From Oscillospiraceae bacterium (GTDB lineage: Bacteria > Bacillota > Clostridia > Oscillospirales > Ruminococcaceae): DNA of 64,000 bases. The stretch is taken from contig JAFXCV010000049.1 of assembly GCA_017521325.1 (NCBI GenBank), positions 1 to 64,000 of the forward strand, given 5' to 3'. The translations under genes were made by a program, and so were the position numbers. Positions 35,935-44,067 of the stretch are shown in pieces. How positions within the stretch are numbered: the first letter of the stretch is position 1; each line of letters opens with the position of its first letter. Under the pieces are notes generated by a model. The model was not told the origin of the DNA. It saw only the letters and a program-made list of their open reading frames with translations, and searched no databases.

Positions 35935-37362
35935 TTGAATAAATACAAAAGTCTTGCCATGAACACGGCGGTGTTTGCCGTTGGTTCCTTTGGCTCAAAG
36001 ATCCTGATGTATCTGCTCACCCGACTCTACACGCACAACATCTCATCGGGTGACAACAGCACAAAGTCGCTGCTGGAAAGTACCGCAAACTTTTTGATTC
36101 CCATTGTCACGCTCTCCATCGCCGAAGCGGTCATCCGTTACGGACTCGACAGGGAGTTTGACAAACGGGAAGTCTTCACCTCTGCATGTGTCACGGAGAT
36201 CGGGGGACTGATCGGGCTTATCCTGCTCTCGCCCCTCCTGACGCTATTGCCCTACACCGACGGCTATGTCATCTATCTTGTCCTATACATTGCCGCCTCG
36301 TCCTTCCGACAGCTCAGCTCGCAGTTTGTCAGGGCAAGGGGCATGGTGCGGCTTTTTGCACTCGACGGCATTCTCGCTACACTCTCGCTCTTCTGCTTCA
36401 ACGTGCTGTTTATTTCCGTGATGCATCTGGGCGTTATGGGCTTCATGCTCTCGGTCATCCTCTCGGATCTCTGTTCGGGCATTTTCCTGTGGATCACCGC
36501 AAAGCTCTGGCAGTTCTTCAACATCCGCCTGTACAACAGCGAGATCACGAAAATGATGCTCCGCTTTTCCATTCCCATGATCCCGACAGCCGTGCTGTGG
36601 ATCATCACGGGATTCTCCGACCGTCTTTTTGTCCGCTACATGGACGGCTTTGCCATTAGTCCCGACGTGGGCGATTCGGCAGCGGGCGTTTACGATGCGG
36701 CATCCAAGGTGCCGAACCTCATTTCGATGGTTTCCACCATTTTCTTTCAGGCGTGGAACATGTCCGCCATCACCGAGAACAACAGCAAGGACAGGAGCAA
36801 TTTTTACTACCGCATTTTCTCCGCCTACCAGTCCATCATGTTTCTTGCGGCGGCATTCACCATTGCACTGTGCAAGCCCCTCTCGCTCATCCTCATTGAT
36901 TCGAGCAAGGATGCGGCATATGCAATGGCATACAAATATATGCCCGTGCTGATCATTGCAGTGCTGATGATGAGCTTCAACCAGTTCCTCAGCAGCATTT
37001 ACACCGCCACCAAGAAAACCTCGCACAGCTTCTGGACGAGTCTTGTGGCAGCAGTTGTCAATCTCGTTCTCAACGTGATCCTCATCTACCGCTACGGCGT
37101 GCATGGTGCGGTCATTGCGACATTTGTCAGCTACTTTGTGTGCTACCTCATCCGCATTGTCGATACAAGACGCCTGATTCCCTTCAAGGTGCATCACATG
37201 CGTTTTGTGCTTAATCTCGTAATCCTCTTTGCCATGAGCATTGCCGCTATTTTGGAGCCGCCCTATCTCATTCCGTTCCAGGCGGTGCTGGTGATCTTCA
37301 TGTGCGTATTCAATTTCTCGGCGATTATGCAGACGGTCAAGAAGATCCTGCGAAAGGACTGA
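35935..37362 (+). CDS. Polysaccharide flippase (MOP superfamily)
   Basis: 475 residues, 12-14 membrane helices, of the oligosaccharide-flippase/Polysacc_synt type (KYKSLAMNTAVFAVGSFGSK at the start; SIPMIPTAVLWIITGFSDR mid-protein). Probably moves a lipid-linked wall or surface glycan across the membrane. A TTG start at 35935 is preferred because TAAGG is 9 bp upstream and the protein then begins MNKYKSL as in homologues; an ATG at 35926 touches the same TAAGG. No glycosyltransferase genes adjoin it, so the substrate is open. Confidence 0.88.
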   Translation: MNKYKSLAMNTAVFAVGSFGSKILMYLLTRLYTHNISSGDNSTKSLLESTANFLIPIVTLSIAEAVIRYGLDREFDKREVFTSACVTEIGGLIGLILLSPLLTLLPYTDGYVIYLVLYIAASSFRQLSSQFVRARGMVRLFALDGILATLSLFCFNVLFISVMHLGVMGFMLSVILSDLCSGIFLWITAKLWQFFNIRLYNSEITKMMLRFSIPMIPTAVLWIITGFSDRLFVRYMDGFAISPDVGDSAAGVYDAASKVPNLISMVSTIFFQAWNMSAITENNSKDRSNFYYRIFSAYQSIMFLAAAFTIALCKPLSLILIDSSKDAAYAMAYKYMPVLIIAVLMMSFNQFLSSIYTATKKTSHSFWTSLVAAVVNLVLNVILIYRYGVHGAVIATFVSYFVCYLIRIVDTRRLIPFKVHHMRFVLNLVILFAMSIAAILEPPYLIPFQAVLVIFMCVFNFSAIMQTVKKILRKD

Positions 37363-37420
37363 TTTCAGAAATTCGGGGAAGTCCATCCCCTCAATACAGA
37401 ACAACAAGGAGGTATTTTCC

Positions 37421-38137
37421 ATGTCCACACCACATCTGCAAGGCAAAAAGGGCGACTACGCCCCGATCGTCCTCATGCCCGGCGATCCGCTGCGTGCGAA
37501 ATTCATCGCCGAAACCTATCTCGAAAACCCCGTCCTCGTCAATGAGATCCGAGGCATGCTCGGCTATACCGGCACCTACCACGGCATTCCCGTATCCGTG
37601 CAGGGCAGCGGCATGGGCATTCCGTCCATCGGCATCTATTCCTACGAGCTGTTCCACGAATTTGACGTGCAGGCGATCATCCGCATCGGCACGGCAGGTG
37701 CCATTGCACCGGAGGTGGAGCTGCGTGACGTGATTCTTGCACAGGGTGCCTGCACCAATTCCAATTTTGCAGCGCAGTATAATCTCCCCGGAACCTATGC
37801 GCCCATTGCGTCCTTCCGTCTGCTTTCCGCTGCTGCGGAATGCGCAAAGCAGCAGGAGCTGTCCATCCGTGTGGGCAATCTCCTGTCCTCCGACACGTTC
37901 TATGACGATGCGGATTCCCTCGCAGTCTGGAGAAAAATGCATGTACTGGGCATCGAAATGGAATCGGCAGGACTTTACATGAACGCCGCCCGTGCCGGCA
38001 AGGAAGCGCTGTGCATCTGCACGGTATCCGACTGTCCCCTTGACGGAAAATTCACCACCCCCGAGGAACGCCAGACGGGCTTCCGTGCGATGATGGAGCT
38101 GGCACTTGGAACGGTTGAGAGGCTTGGCGGAAAATAA
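37421..38137 (+). CDS. deoD: Purine-nucleoside phosphorylase, DeoD type
   Basis: 238 residues, hexameric PNP family. Phosphorolyses purine nucleosides to base and (deoxy)ribose-1-phosphate. Seen: MPGDPLRAKFIAE (phosphate site), RIGTAGAI, GIEMESAGLYM and the TVSDCPLDG segment with the general-acid Asp. AAGGAGGTATTTTCC precedes the ATG. Follows the flippase by 58 bp containing a GGGGAAGTCCATCCCC hairpin. Confidence 0.96.
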   Translation: MSTPHLQGKKGDYAPIVLMPGDPLRAKFIAETYLENPVLVNEIRGMLGYTGTYHGIPVSVQGSGMGIPSIGIYSYELFHEFDVQAIIRIGTAGAIAPEVELRDVILAQGACTNSNFAAQYNLPGTYAPIASFRLLSAAAECAKQQELSIRVGNLLSSDTFYDDADSLAVWRKMHVLGIEMESAGLYMNAARAGKEALCICTVSDCPLDGKFTTPEERQTGFRAMMELALGTVERLGGK

Positions 38138-38183
38138 TTCCGGATTTTAAAAAACTTTAAGATAATTTTAAGGTTCATCGGTT

Positions 38184-38276
38184 ATGATAACAGTGGATTT
38201 AGTAATCCCCCAATTCCCCCCACTGTTATCATTTTATCTCTCTTGAGTCGGTGCCTTTACGGCACCGTATTTTTTT
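38184..38276 (+). promoter_or_regulatory. Apparent attenuator before the DUF896 gene
   Basis: A perfect 13-bp stem ATGATAACAGTGG / CCACTGTTATCAT (38184-38196 with 38220-38232) around a 23-nt loop is followed by a textbook terminator: CGGTGCC/GGCACCG with TATTTTTTT (38249-38276). The terminator ends 8 bp before GAGGTGAG and 19 bp before the ATG of the next gene, leaving no room for a promoter between. Expression must therefore pass the terminator. A TATGAT -10-like element lies at 38183-38188. Confidence 0.6.
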
Positions 38277-38295
38277 CGAAAATGAGGTGAGAAGA

Positions 38296-38490
38296 ATGGA
38301 ACAGGCTAAGCTTGACCGCATCAACGAGCTTGCAAAAAAGGCAAAGACCACGGGGCTGACGGATGCCGAAAAGGCAGAACAGACGGCGCTTCGTGATGAG
38401 TACCGTGCAGGATTTCTGAAAAATCTGCGTGGACAGCTCGACAACACCTACATCGTCGATGAAAAGGGCAATAAAAGAAAGCTGAAATGA
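38296..38490 (+). CDS. DUF896 (YnzC-like) small protein
   Basis: 64 residues: MEQAKLDRINELAKKAK..., then LTDAEKAEQTALRDEYRAGF and LRGQLDNTYIVD, the complete DUF896 pattern (two helices plus a short tail). Function unknown; in Bacillus a relative lies in the SOS operon with yneA, which is absent here. GAGGTGAGAAGA precedes the ATG. Confidence 0.9.
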   Translation: MEQAKLDRINELAKKAKTTGLTDAEKAEQTALRDEYRAGFLKNLRGQLDNTYIVDEKGNKRKLK

Positions 38491-38492
38491 GA

Positions 38493-38532
38493 AATGCCTT
38501 GCACCGCTATGCTGTGCAAGGCATGGTTTATT
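38493..38532 (+). terminator. Terminator of the DUF896 gene
   Basis: Stem ATGCCTTGCAC/GTGCAAGGCAT followed by GGTTTATTTTTT. Confidence 0.8.
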
Positions 38533-38552
38533 TTTTCGGGGTGAATGTAGAG

Positions 38553-38957
38553 TTAGGATTTCAGCTTCTTAACAGCCGCAAGTATCATGAAAGAAAGTGC
38601 ATATACAGCGGACGCTGCGACAGCTGCAAGAATCATGCTGCCGACAAAAGTACAGATGAAGGTTCCGAGAATATCAATAAGTCTTTCAGGAAAAAGCCAG
38701 AGAATTAATAAAGCAACGCTGATAATTCCTGCCAGAAGACAAAGAGCAGTGCTCCGGATCGTTTTACCAATCGTCATTTCCTTTGCCAGAAGACAGGCTG
38801 ACCAGAAAATTGCGATCGGAGAGAGAAAAATTGCCGCCATGATACTGTAAAAGAAAATCGGATTCATTACCGTGTAGCCGATACTCGTCCAGAATCCAAC
38901 CACTCCATAAAATGCAAGACCTGTTGCCGTCAGAGTTACTGCAAGTTTGTTTTTCAT
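38553..38957 (-). CDS. Four-helix membrane protein, unknown function
   Basis: 134 residues with about four membrane helices (about 7-28, 32-54, 62-85, 98-128) and a basic C-terminus; family not recognised. AAATGGAGGTAGCATT precedes the ATG at 38957. Convergent with the DUF896 gene and monocistronic as far as visible. Confidence 0.65.
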   Translation of the reverse strand: MKNKLAVTLTATGLAFYGVVGFWTSIGYTVMNPIFFYSIMAAIFLSPIAIFWSACLLAKEMTIGKTIRSTALCLLAGIISVALLILWLFPERLIDILGTFICTFVGSMILAAVAASAVYALSFMILAAVKKLKS

Positions 38958-39066
38958 AATGCTACCTCCATTTCTTAGTATTGACTGTGTCAGGTATATC
39001 TCCCGAAGTGATGCTCCCACCCCTTTTGTCAGGGCTATCGCTCCACTGAGAGAGATCCATTTACTC

Positions 39067-40368
39067 CTACCACTTCACCCGATCCTCATACAGAATATTC
39101 AGATCAACATCCCCCGTAATCCCGTGGATTCTGCCACGGCTGCTCATCTGCCAGATGGCATATTCCCCATCATAATCGGTCTGCTCGGTGTAGTGTGCAA
39201 GCCATACGGGGTATTTGTCCTGTTCGTACCAGAAGTTCCACAGGAAATTCCTGCTGCTGTAAAGCATCGCAGAATAGCCGTTCTTTTCCAGTTCATCCGC
39301 AAATGCAAGGAAATTCATATTCAGATCGTGGATGCTCATTCCGTACTGCTGAAAATGCGAAAAGCTCTCCCAGTCAAACACCACGGGGAAATCCAGTTCC
39401 TGTCCGTCCAGATTTTCTACGATCCATCGGGCATTCATCCTCGCTTCCTCCTCGGAATTTGCCGTCGAGTAAATGTATACGCCTACGTCAAGTCCCGCCG
39501 CCTTTGCACGCTCCATGTTCTGCCGATAGTACTGATCCATGGCGATATCATCGTAATAATACCCCATGCGCATGATGACAAATTCGCAGCCTGCCTGTTT
39601 CACCCTTTCAAAATCAATCTCCTGCTGCCACTTGGAAACGTCAATGCCGAAGCGCACATTTTCGCCTGCGTACTTCTCCATGAGCGTGTCAAATGTCAGC
39701 GCAGGGCTGCTCGACTGGTGCTTTTCGACCTTCTCCACCACGTTGATGGAGAGATTCCAGCTTGTCACATTTCCCGACGAATCCGTCACCGTCGCTGTCA
39801 GCGGATAGCTGCCGCACACGCCCGTGTCCACCTGCCCTGTATAAGTAAGCTTCGGCGTTTTGTCAAAATTATCCGCAAAGCCGATATGCTCCGTCAGATC
39901 GAACGGCTCGCCAAGCTTATGCTCAGAACCCCAGCCGCCGTTGAGCATGAGGGGCGCTGTGGTATCTGCGACCTTGTAGAGGATCGGATGCTCGTAAATC
40001 TCCCCCTCGTAGGTGTAGCGCACAACTGCTTCCAGAGCCCCAAGGCTGTCAGTGACAACGATTTCGCTGCCGTTTTCCAATTCCACGTTGGAATCCGTCA
40101 GAAGCTCGGAAATCGTCATCTTTTCGTAGACTTCGATCTTTTCACGCACGTTCAGCACCGCACCCTCGGGCTGCTCGTGCTTTACGAAGGGCTGTGTTTC
40201 GGGAATTTCGGTTTCCGTGGTCGGCTGTGTGGTTTCGGGAGCGGTTTCGGTCGCAGATTCCGTTTCCGAAGGCTCCTGCAGCGTCTGGGATGCAGGCTCC
40301 GCCTGCTTTTTGCCGCAGCCCGTCAGAAGGCAGAGCAGCGCAAGTAATATCGCATGGTATCGTTTCAT
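39067..40368 (-). CDS. GH25 muramidase lipoprotein with Ig-like domain
   Basis: 433 residues. Lipoprotein signal with lipobox LLTGC (Cys18), a long Glu/Thr/Pro-rich stalk (about 20-65), a bacterial Ig-like/DUF5011 domain (about 68-212, with AVVRYTYEGE and GSYPLTATVTDSSGN), and a GH25 domain (about 238-433) with GIDVSKWQQ (Asp243) and VVFDWESF (Asp332, Glu334). Expected to cut peptidoglycan at the cell surface. Architecture differs from the GH25 at 1808-2599, so not a recent duplicate. Promoter at 40442-40470. Confidence 0.92.
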   Translation of the reverse strand: MKRYHAILLALLCLLTGCGKKQAEPASQTLQEPSETESATETAPETTQPTTETEIPETQPFVKHEQPEGAVLNVREKIEVYEKMTISELLTDSNVELENGSEIVVTDSLGALEAVVRYTYEGEIYEHPILYKVADTTAPLMLNGGWGSEHKLGEPFDLTEHIGFADNFDKTPKLTYTGQVDTGVCGSYPLTATVTDSSGNVTSWNLSINVVEKVEKHQSSSPALTFDTLMEKYAGENVRFGIDVSKWQQEIDFERVKQAGCEFVIMRMGYYYDDIAMDQYYRQNMERAKAAGLDVGVYIYSTANSEEEARMNARWIVENLDGQELDFPVVFDWESFSHFQQYGMSIHDLNMNFLAFADELEKNGYSAMLYSSRNFLWNFWYEQDKYPVWLAHYTEQTDYDGEYAIWQMSSRGRIHGITGDVDLNILYEDRVKW

Positions 40369-40390
40369 AGTGACTCCTTTTATTCATCCG

Positions 40391-40422
40391 GCACCGCAAA
40401 AGGCGATTGCCTTTTGCGGTGC
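40391..40422. terminator. Perfect inverted repeat before the GH25 lipoprotein gene
   Basis: GCACCGCAAAAGGC/GCCTTTTGCGGTGC around an ATTG loop. It lies in the 5' leader of the GH25 gene, downstream of its promoter, and has no U-tract, so it is more likely a leader structure or protein site than a terminator. Confidence 0.4.
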
Positions 40423-40441
40423 TGCCGTTTCTCGTAATTCC

Positions 40442-40470
40442 ATTATACCATGCGATTGTCGAAAACACAA
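40442..40470 (-). promoter_or_regulatory. Promoter of the GH25 lipoprotein gene
   Basis: Minus strand: TTGTGT (40470-40465), 17 bp, TATAAT (40447-40442). Confidence 0.6.
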
Positions 40471-40509
40471 GAACAAATGCGGATGATGCAGAAATTTCTA
40501 TTATCGGAA

Positions 40510-41157
40510 TTATTCTCCCCTTGCCGCAACGTCCGCTTCAATTTCCTCCTTCCACTCCGCACCGGGCGTGATGTCGCAGCGCATCGAGCAGATGGCGTTG
40601 CTCATAGCGGCGAAATTCAGCCTTGTGCCACGCTTGTCGCTCTTGTAGCGGACGGCACGTTCAGGGGTGATGCCGATGCTGCCTGCGGCGGCAATGGCGT
40701 CGATGTTGGCACCGAGGAAGAGGAATTCCCAGCCGCACGCCTCTTTTTTCTGTTCGATCATCTTCTTTACCTTGTCCGCATCGTAGGTATGGCTTGCATT
40801 TTCCATGCCGTCGGTGGTGATGACGAACACCGTGTGCACCGGAACATCCTCAGGACGTGCGTACTTGTGGATGTTCCCGATGTGTGCAATGGCATTGCCC
40901 ACCGCATCGAGCAGCGCCGTGCAGCCCCGAACAAAGTAATCCTTGTCCGTCATGGGCGGAACCTCGGAGAGGGGAACACGGTCGTGCAGCACCTGCGCTT
41001 CGTCATCGAACAGAATAGTGGAAACGAAGCATTCGCCCTCCTGCTTTTTCTGCCGTCCGAGCATGGCGTTGAAGCCCCCGATGGTGTCGCTCTCAAGTCC
41101 TGCCATCGAGCCGCTTCTGTCGAGAATGAATACGAGTTCGGTCAGATTGTTTTTCAT
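40510..41157 (-). CDS. VWA-domain protein (TerY-like)
   Basis: 215 residues, a single cytoplasmic von Willebrand A domain with intact MIDAS: DRSGS (Asp13, Ser15, Ser17), Thr in the GCTALLDA segment, and Asp in ITTDGMEN. It resembles small TerY/YfbK-type VWA proteins, which bind metal-dependent protein partners. AAGGAGGATATTTT precedes the ATG. A -10 TATAAT lies at 41207-41202. No ter cluster genes are near, so the partner is unknown; the HTH protein next door is a candidate only by position. Confidence 0.87.
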   Translation of the reverse strand: MKNNLTELVFILDRSGSMAGLESDTIGGFNAMLGRQKKQEGECFVSTILFDDEAQVLHDRVPLSEVPPMTDKDYFVRGCTALLDAVGNAIAHIGNIHKYARPEDVPVHTVFVITTDGMENASHTYDADKVKKMIEQKKEACGWEFLFLGANIDAIAAAGSIGITPERAVRYKSDKRGTRLNFAAMSNAICSMRCDITPGAEWKEEIEADVAARGE

Positions 41158-41251
41158 AAAATATCCTCCTTTTGGGAATTGTGGCTTTTGCTTACATTCT
41201 CATTATAGCGGATATTTCATGGGATTTGGTCGCATGGGAAGCGACAAAAAA

Positions 41252-41275
41252 CACCGCACATAGGAATGTGCGGTG
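41252..41275 (-). terminator. Terminator of the HTH-protein gene
   Basis: CACCGCACAT/ATGTGCGGTG stem followed on the minus strand by TTTTTTGTCGC. Next to it (41278-41297) is a small CCCCTCCCC/GGGGAGG stem resembling the core of the dispersed repeat. Confidence 0.8.
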
Positions 41276-41334
41276 CAGCCCCTCCCCAAAGGGGAGGTGT
41301 AAAACAGGTACAGTTTCGTTATCGAATTCTCCCG

Positions 41335-41886
41335 TTACCCCAAAATCAGACTCTGGTCAAACGCAAACAACGCCTCGTTGATCACAAAGAGATCGTATAT
41401 CCCCTTGGAAATGAAATATTCAATGATCACATCGGATTTACTGCTGCGGGAAAGCGCATAGCCTGCCTTTCGCAGAAAATCCTCGGTTTCGTCCACGTCA
41501 AGCTCCAGCGCAATTGCAAACGCAAGCGCCGTCTGCTTGCTCGGTCTGTAATGCACGTCGCTGCGGATCTTTGAAAAAAGCTTGCGGTCAATGCCTGCCT
41601 TCTTGTAGCACTGCGCATCCGTCATGCCCCTCTCGTCGATCAGCCGCAGCAGCATCTGCGAAAAGCTCTCGTCAAGCTGCCGCACACGCTCCTGCAGCTC
41701 GTCGGGAAGCACAGCGGGAGCCGCCATGCAGCAGCGATCCTCCATGGGCGCAGATGCCGCACCCCTTGCAGCACAATTGCCAAAAATCGGCTTGCGCCGT
41801 GGCGGTGCAGAAATCACTGCACCCTCATAGAATTCCTCTATGTAGCGGAGAATGTCTTTATACAGCTGCGGATCCATTGTATGCAC
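41335..41886 (-). CDS. HTH-like protein (domain often found with macro domains)
   Basis: 183 residues. The C-terminal 105 residues ([40 protein letters not shown], ... [32 protein letters not shown]) form a helix-turn-helix-like domain common in Firmicutes, which elsewhere is attached to ADP-ribose macro domains. Here only a short N-terminus with [19 protein letters not shown] precedes it. A GTG at 41886 with AAAGGACG 9 bp upstream is chosen; an ATG at 41904 is possible. Immediately downstream of the histidine phosphatase gene, likely cotranscribed. DNA binding is inferred. Confidence 0.75.
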   Translation of the reverse strand: MHTMDPQLYKDILRYIEEFYEGAVISAPPRRKPIFGNCAARGAASAPMEDRCCMAAPAVLPDELQERVRQLDESFSQMLLRLIDERGMTDAQCYKKAGIDRKLFSKIRSDVHYRPSKQTALAFAIALELDVDETEDFLRKAGYALSRSSKSDVIIEYFISKGIYDLFVINEALFAFDQSLILG

Positions 41887-41908
41887 ATGCTCACGTCCTT
41901 TCATCGCA

Positions 41909-42592
41909 CTACATCTCATATGAAACCCCACCGCTTCGGATATGCCGTGAATCGTTGGCAATTTCGATCGTCGGGGCAGTCAGCGTTCCCGTTTCATCGG
42001 AAAGGGTCAGCACGGTAATCGCCGTAAAATCGGGACAAATCGCCCTGCACAGGTAGAAGAACGGGAGATTGAGCAGGTGTGCAAACAGCGCCGAGGAGGA
42101 TCCGCCATGGCTGAACACGGCAATCGTCCTGTCGGTGTTTTCGCCGATCACACGGTAGTTTGTCCCCTCACGTCTGTAGCCGATGGATTCCATCCACGCA
42201 TCGCTCTCCCTTGCCACACGTTCAAGCTCGGAGAATACAATATTATTGCAGAACGGGGGATGCTTTGTCCATTCCTCATCCATCAGGGAAAAGCCCTGCG
42301 AAATCGCATAGAGCGAGGTATCCCACGGATGGCCGTCCGCATAAATTTCATTTCCGTCGGATGATCCCCAGCGGATTTCGTGCATGAAATCGAGCTTTTC
42401 GACATCCATGCAAAGGAGATTTGCCAGATGCTGCGCAGTTTCAAAGGCTCTCCCGTAGGGGGAGGAAAAGATTTGTTCGATTCCCTCATCCTTCAGCCGC
42501 AGCGCCGCCTGTGCGGCGTGCTGATGTCCCAGAGGAGTCAGGCAGTCGTTTTCATAATCGGGATGTCCGTGGCGGACGAATATCAGTTTCAT
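41909..42592 (-). CDS. Histidine phosphatase family protein
   Basis: 227 residues, phosphoglycerate-mutase-like fold. Nucleophile motif FVRHGHPDY (His near residue 8), [13 protein letters not shown] (Arg), and the second catalytic His in [13 protein letters not shown]. Substrate unknown; the long insert with [20 protein letters not shown] is seen in phosphatase rather than mutase members. ATG at 42592 with AAAGAGGTATCCT upstream. A weak promoter TTACAA-16-TATACT lies at 42666-42639 on the minus strand. Confidence 0.87.
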   Translation of the reverse strand: MKLIFVRHGHPDYENDCLTPLGHQHAAQAALRLKDEGIEQIFSSPYGRAFETAQHLANLLCMDVEKLDFMHEIRWGSSDGNEIYADGHPWDTSLYAISQGFSLMDEEWTKHPPFCNNIVFSELERVARESDAWMESIGYRREGTNYRVIGENTDRTIAVFSHGGSSSALFAHLLNLPFFYLCRAICPDFTAITVLTLSDETGTLTAPTIEIANDSRHIRSGGVSYEM

Positions 42593-42676
42593 AGGATACC
42601 TCTTTTTTTGAATGTTTGTAAAAACGGTGATCAACTTTAGTATAACATATCGGTGGAGATTTGTAAAGGGAAATAA

Positions 42677-42704
42677 AAACGCCCCCTTTTCGGGAGCGTT
42701 TTCC
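42677..42704 (-). terminator. Terminator of the RING-like gene
   Basis: On the minus strand AAACGCTCCCGAAAAGGGGGCGTTTTTATTT forms a stem AACGC(T)CCC/GGG(G)GCGTT with U-tract, directly after the stop at 42711. Confidence 0.75.
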
Positions 42705-42710
42705 AAAGCA

Positions 42711-43688
42711 TTATCCGAACAAAATGAGAATGACCATCAGCGCCGCCATCAGACCGCCGTAATAAAGCGCAATTGCACCGAGCATACCCCAGATGCTTGT
42801 GCCGCCGTCACGCTGCAGCAGCATCTGCCGCACCTGCGGCGCAGAAGTGCGTGCAGTGGTTTTCACCTTTTTGATGACGTGGCGGTAGTAGAGATAATTG
42901 GCAAACACGCACATCAGCACACAGAAGGTCAGCTGAACGGCGTAGAAAATAATATCCAGCGTCTGAATGAGCGAGAGGTTTTCCTCAATGAATTCCAGCA
43001 GACCGCCGTAAAGCTCGGTCACGTCCATGCCGTATTCCTTGTACATCTTGATCATTTTCTTGTCCGTGAACGCCATCTGGATGCTTGTGAGAAGCGAAGG
43101 GATTTTGCACAGCACAAGCATGAGGACCGAGAGAATTGCCATCGGCCACATTTTGCGGTTGGCAAAATACAGATGCGGAAAGAGAAAGCACGGCAGATTG
43201 AACGAGAGCTTCCTGCCCGTTTCCTTGAACCGCTTGAACAGCGGAATGTAGTAGAGCGTGTTGCTGCGTACATAGCTTGCCACATCGTCCAAGCGTTCGC
43301 CGTCGAACTGTTCATCCTTGGGCAAACCGCAGCAGGGATCATTGATATTAAAGCGCATGGAAGCGCCGCCGGGCATCATGATGTTGACATCCGGTGCGGA
43401 TTCCTCCTGTTCCCTGCCATTTATGGGTGTACGGCAGATCGAGCAGTACGCTGCATCGGGTGCATTGATGTGGTGGCAGTTCGGACAGCTTCTGTCGAGC
43501 AGCTTGCTGCGGTGCATTTCCTGCCAGCTTTTGCCGCTTTCGTGGAGCGTGGTGTTGATGCATTTACCGTTTGCTTCATAGCAGGAACGGTGGTAGGGGG
43601 TTCCGCATTCGGGGCAGACAACGATGTCATCACCCTCACGGAACAGATTCTGGCAGACCTTACACGGGCAGCCTGTAAAATTCGGCAT
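42711..43688 (-). CDS. Prokaryotic RING-like zinc-finger membrane protein
   Basis: 325 residues. Residues about 1-60 carry a treble-clef pattern (CPCKVCQN, GDDIVVCPECGTPYHRSCY) matching the Prok-RING_1 family. Residues about 68-86 are a zinc ribbon (CPNCHHINAPDAAYCSIC). After a linker, a DUF2628-like membrane module follows (FKRFKETGRK ... NLPCFLFPHLYFANRKMW and about four helices). Fusion of a RING-type finger to this membrane module is known but functionally uncharacterised; no ubiquitin-like partner is nearby. Promoter TTGAAA-16-TATAAT at 43756-43729 on the minus strand. Confidence 0.85.
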   Translation of the reverse strand: MPNFTGCPCKVCQNLFREGDDIVVCPECGTPYHRSCYEANGKCINTTLHESGKSWQEMHRSKLLDRSCPNCHHINAPDAAYCSICRTPINGREQEESAPDVNIMMPGGASMRFNINDPCCGLPKDEQFDGERLDDVASYVRSNTLYYIPLFKRFKETGRKLSFNLPCFLFPHLYFANRKMWPMAILSVLMLVLCKIPSLLTSIQMAFTDKKMIKMYKEYGMDVTELYGGLLEFIEENLSLIQTLDIIFYAVQLTFCVLMCVFANYLYYRHVIKKVKTTARTSAPQVRQMLLQRDGGTSIWGMLGAIALYYGGLMAALMVILILFG

Positions 43689-43728
43689 AGTAACCTCCGG
43701 AAATTTCTGATTCTTTCATACAAATTCT

Positions 43729-43756
43729 ATTATACCACAATTTTGCGATATTTCAA
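43729..43756 (-). promoter_or_regulatory. Promoter of the RING-like gene
   Basis: Minus strand: TTGAAA (43756-43751), 16 bp, TATAAT (43734-43729). The 65-bp direct repeat of copy F starts exactly at this -35 box. Confidence 0.6.
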
Positions 43757-44060
43757 GAGGAAACGGAGAATTTTCAGAAGATGAACACAAAAGCCCCTGC
43801 ATCCGCAGGGGCTTTCAGTCTGTCAAAAAGTATTATTTCGCTTCAATTTCCCCCTCCCCCTAACCCCCTCCCCAGAGGGGAGGGGGAAAAGGGTAGGGTG
43901 CTGGCGCTGAACAGCCCGTCCCCTCTGTCTCACTTTGCTCGACATCTCCCCACCCCGTGGGGAGTCACCCTACCCCGCCCTCCTGCTGAGTGCATTTTCA
44001 AGAGGAAACGGAGAATTTTCAGAAGATGAACACAAAAGCCCCTGCATCCGCAGGGGCTTT
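43751..44060. repeat. Hairpin/G-quadruplex repeat copy F, flanked by 65-bp perfect direct repeats
   Basis: 43751-43815 and 43996-44060 are identical over 65 bp and include an AGCCCCTGC/GCAGGGGCT terminator hairpin. Between them: CAGTCTGTCAAAAAG, the quadruplex motif on the minus strand (43850-43873), and the 65-bp block shared with copy C (43906-43970, inverted). The unit repeats with a period of 245 bp. It lies after the activase gene and before the RING-like gene, both on the minus strand; no gene is seen in this 379-bp gap. Confidence 0.9.
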
Positions 44061-44067
44061 GCAAATT

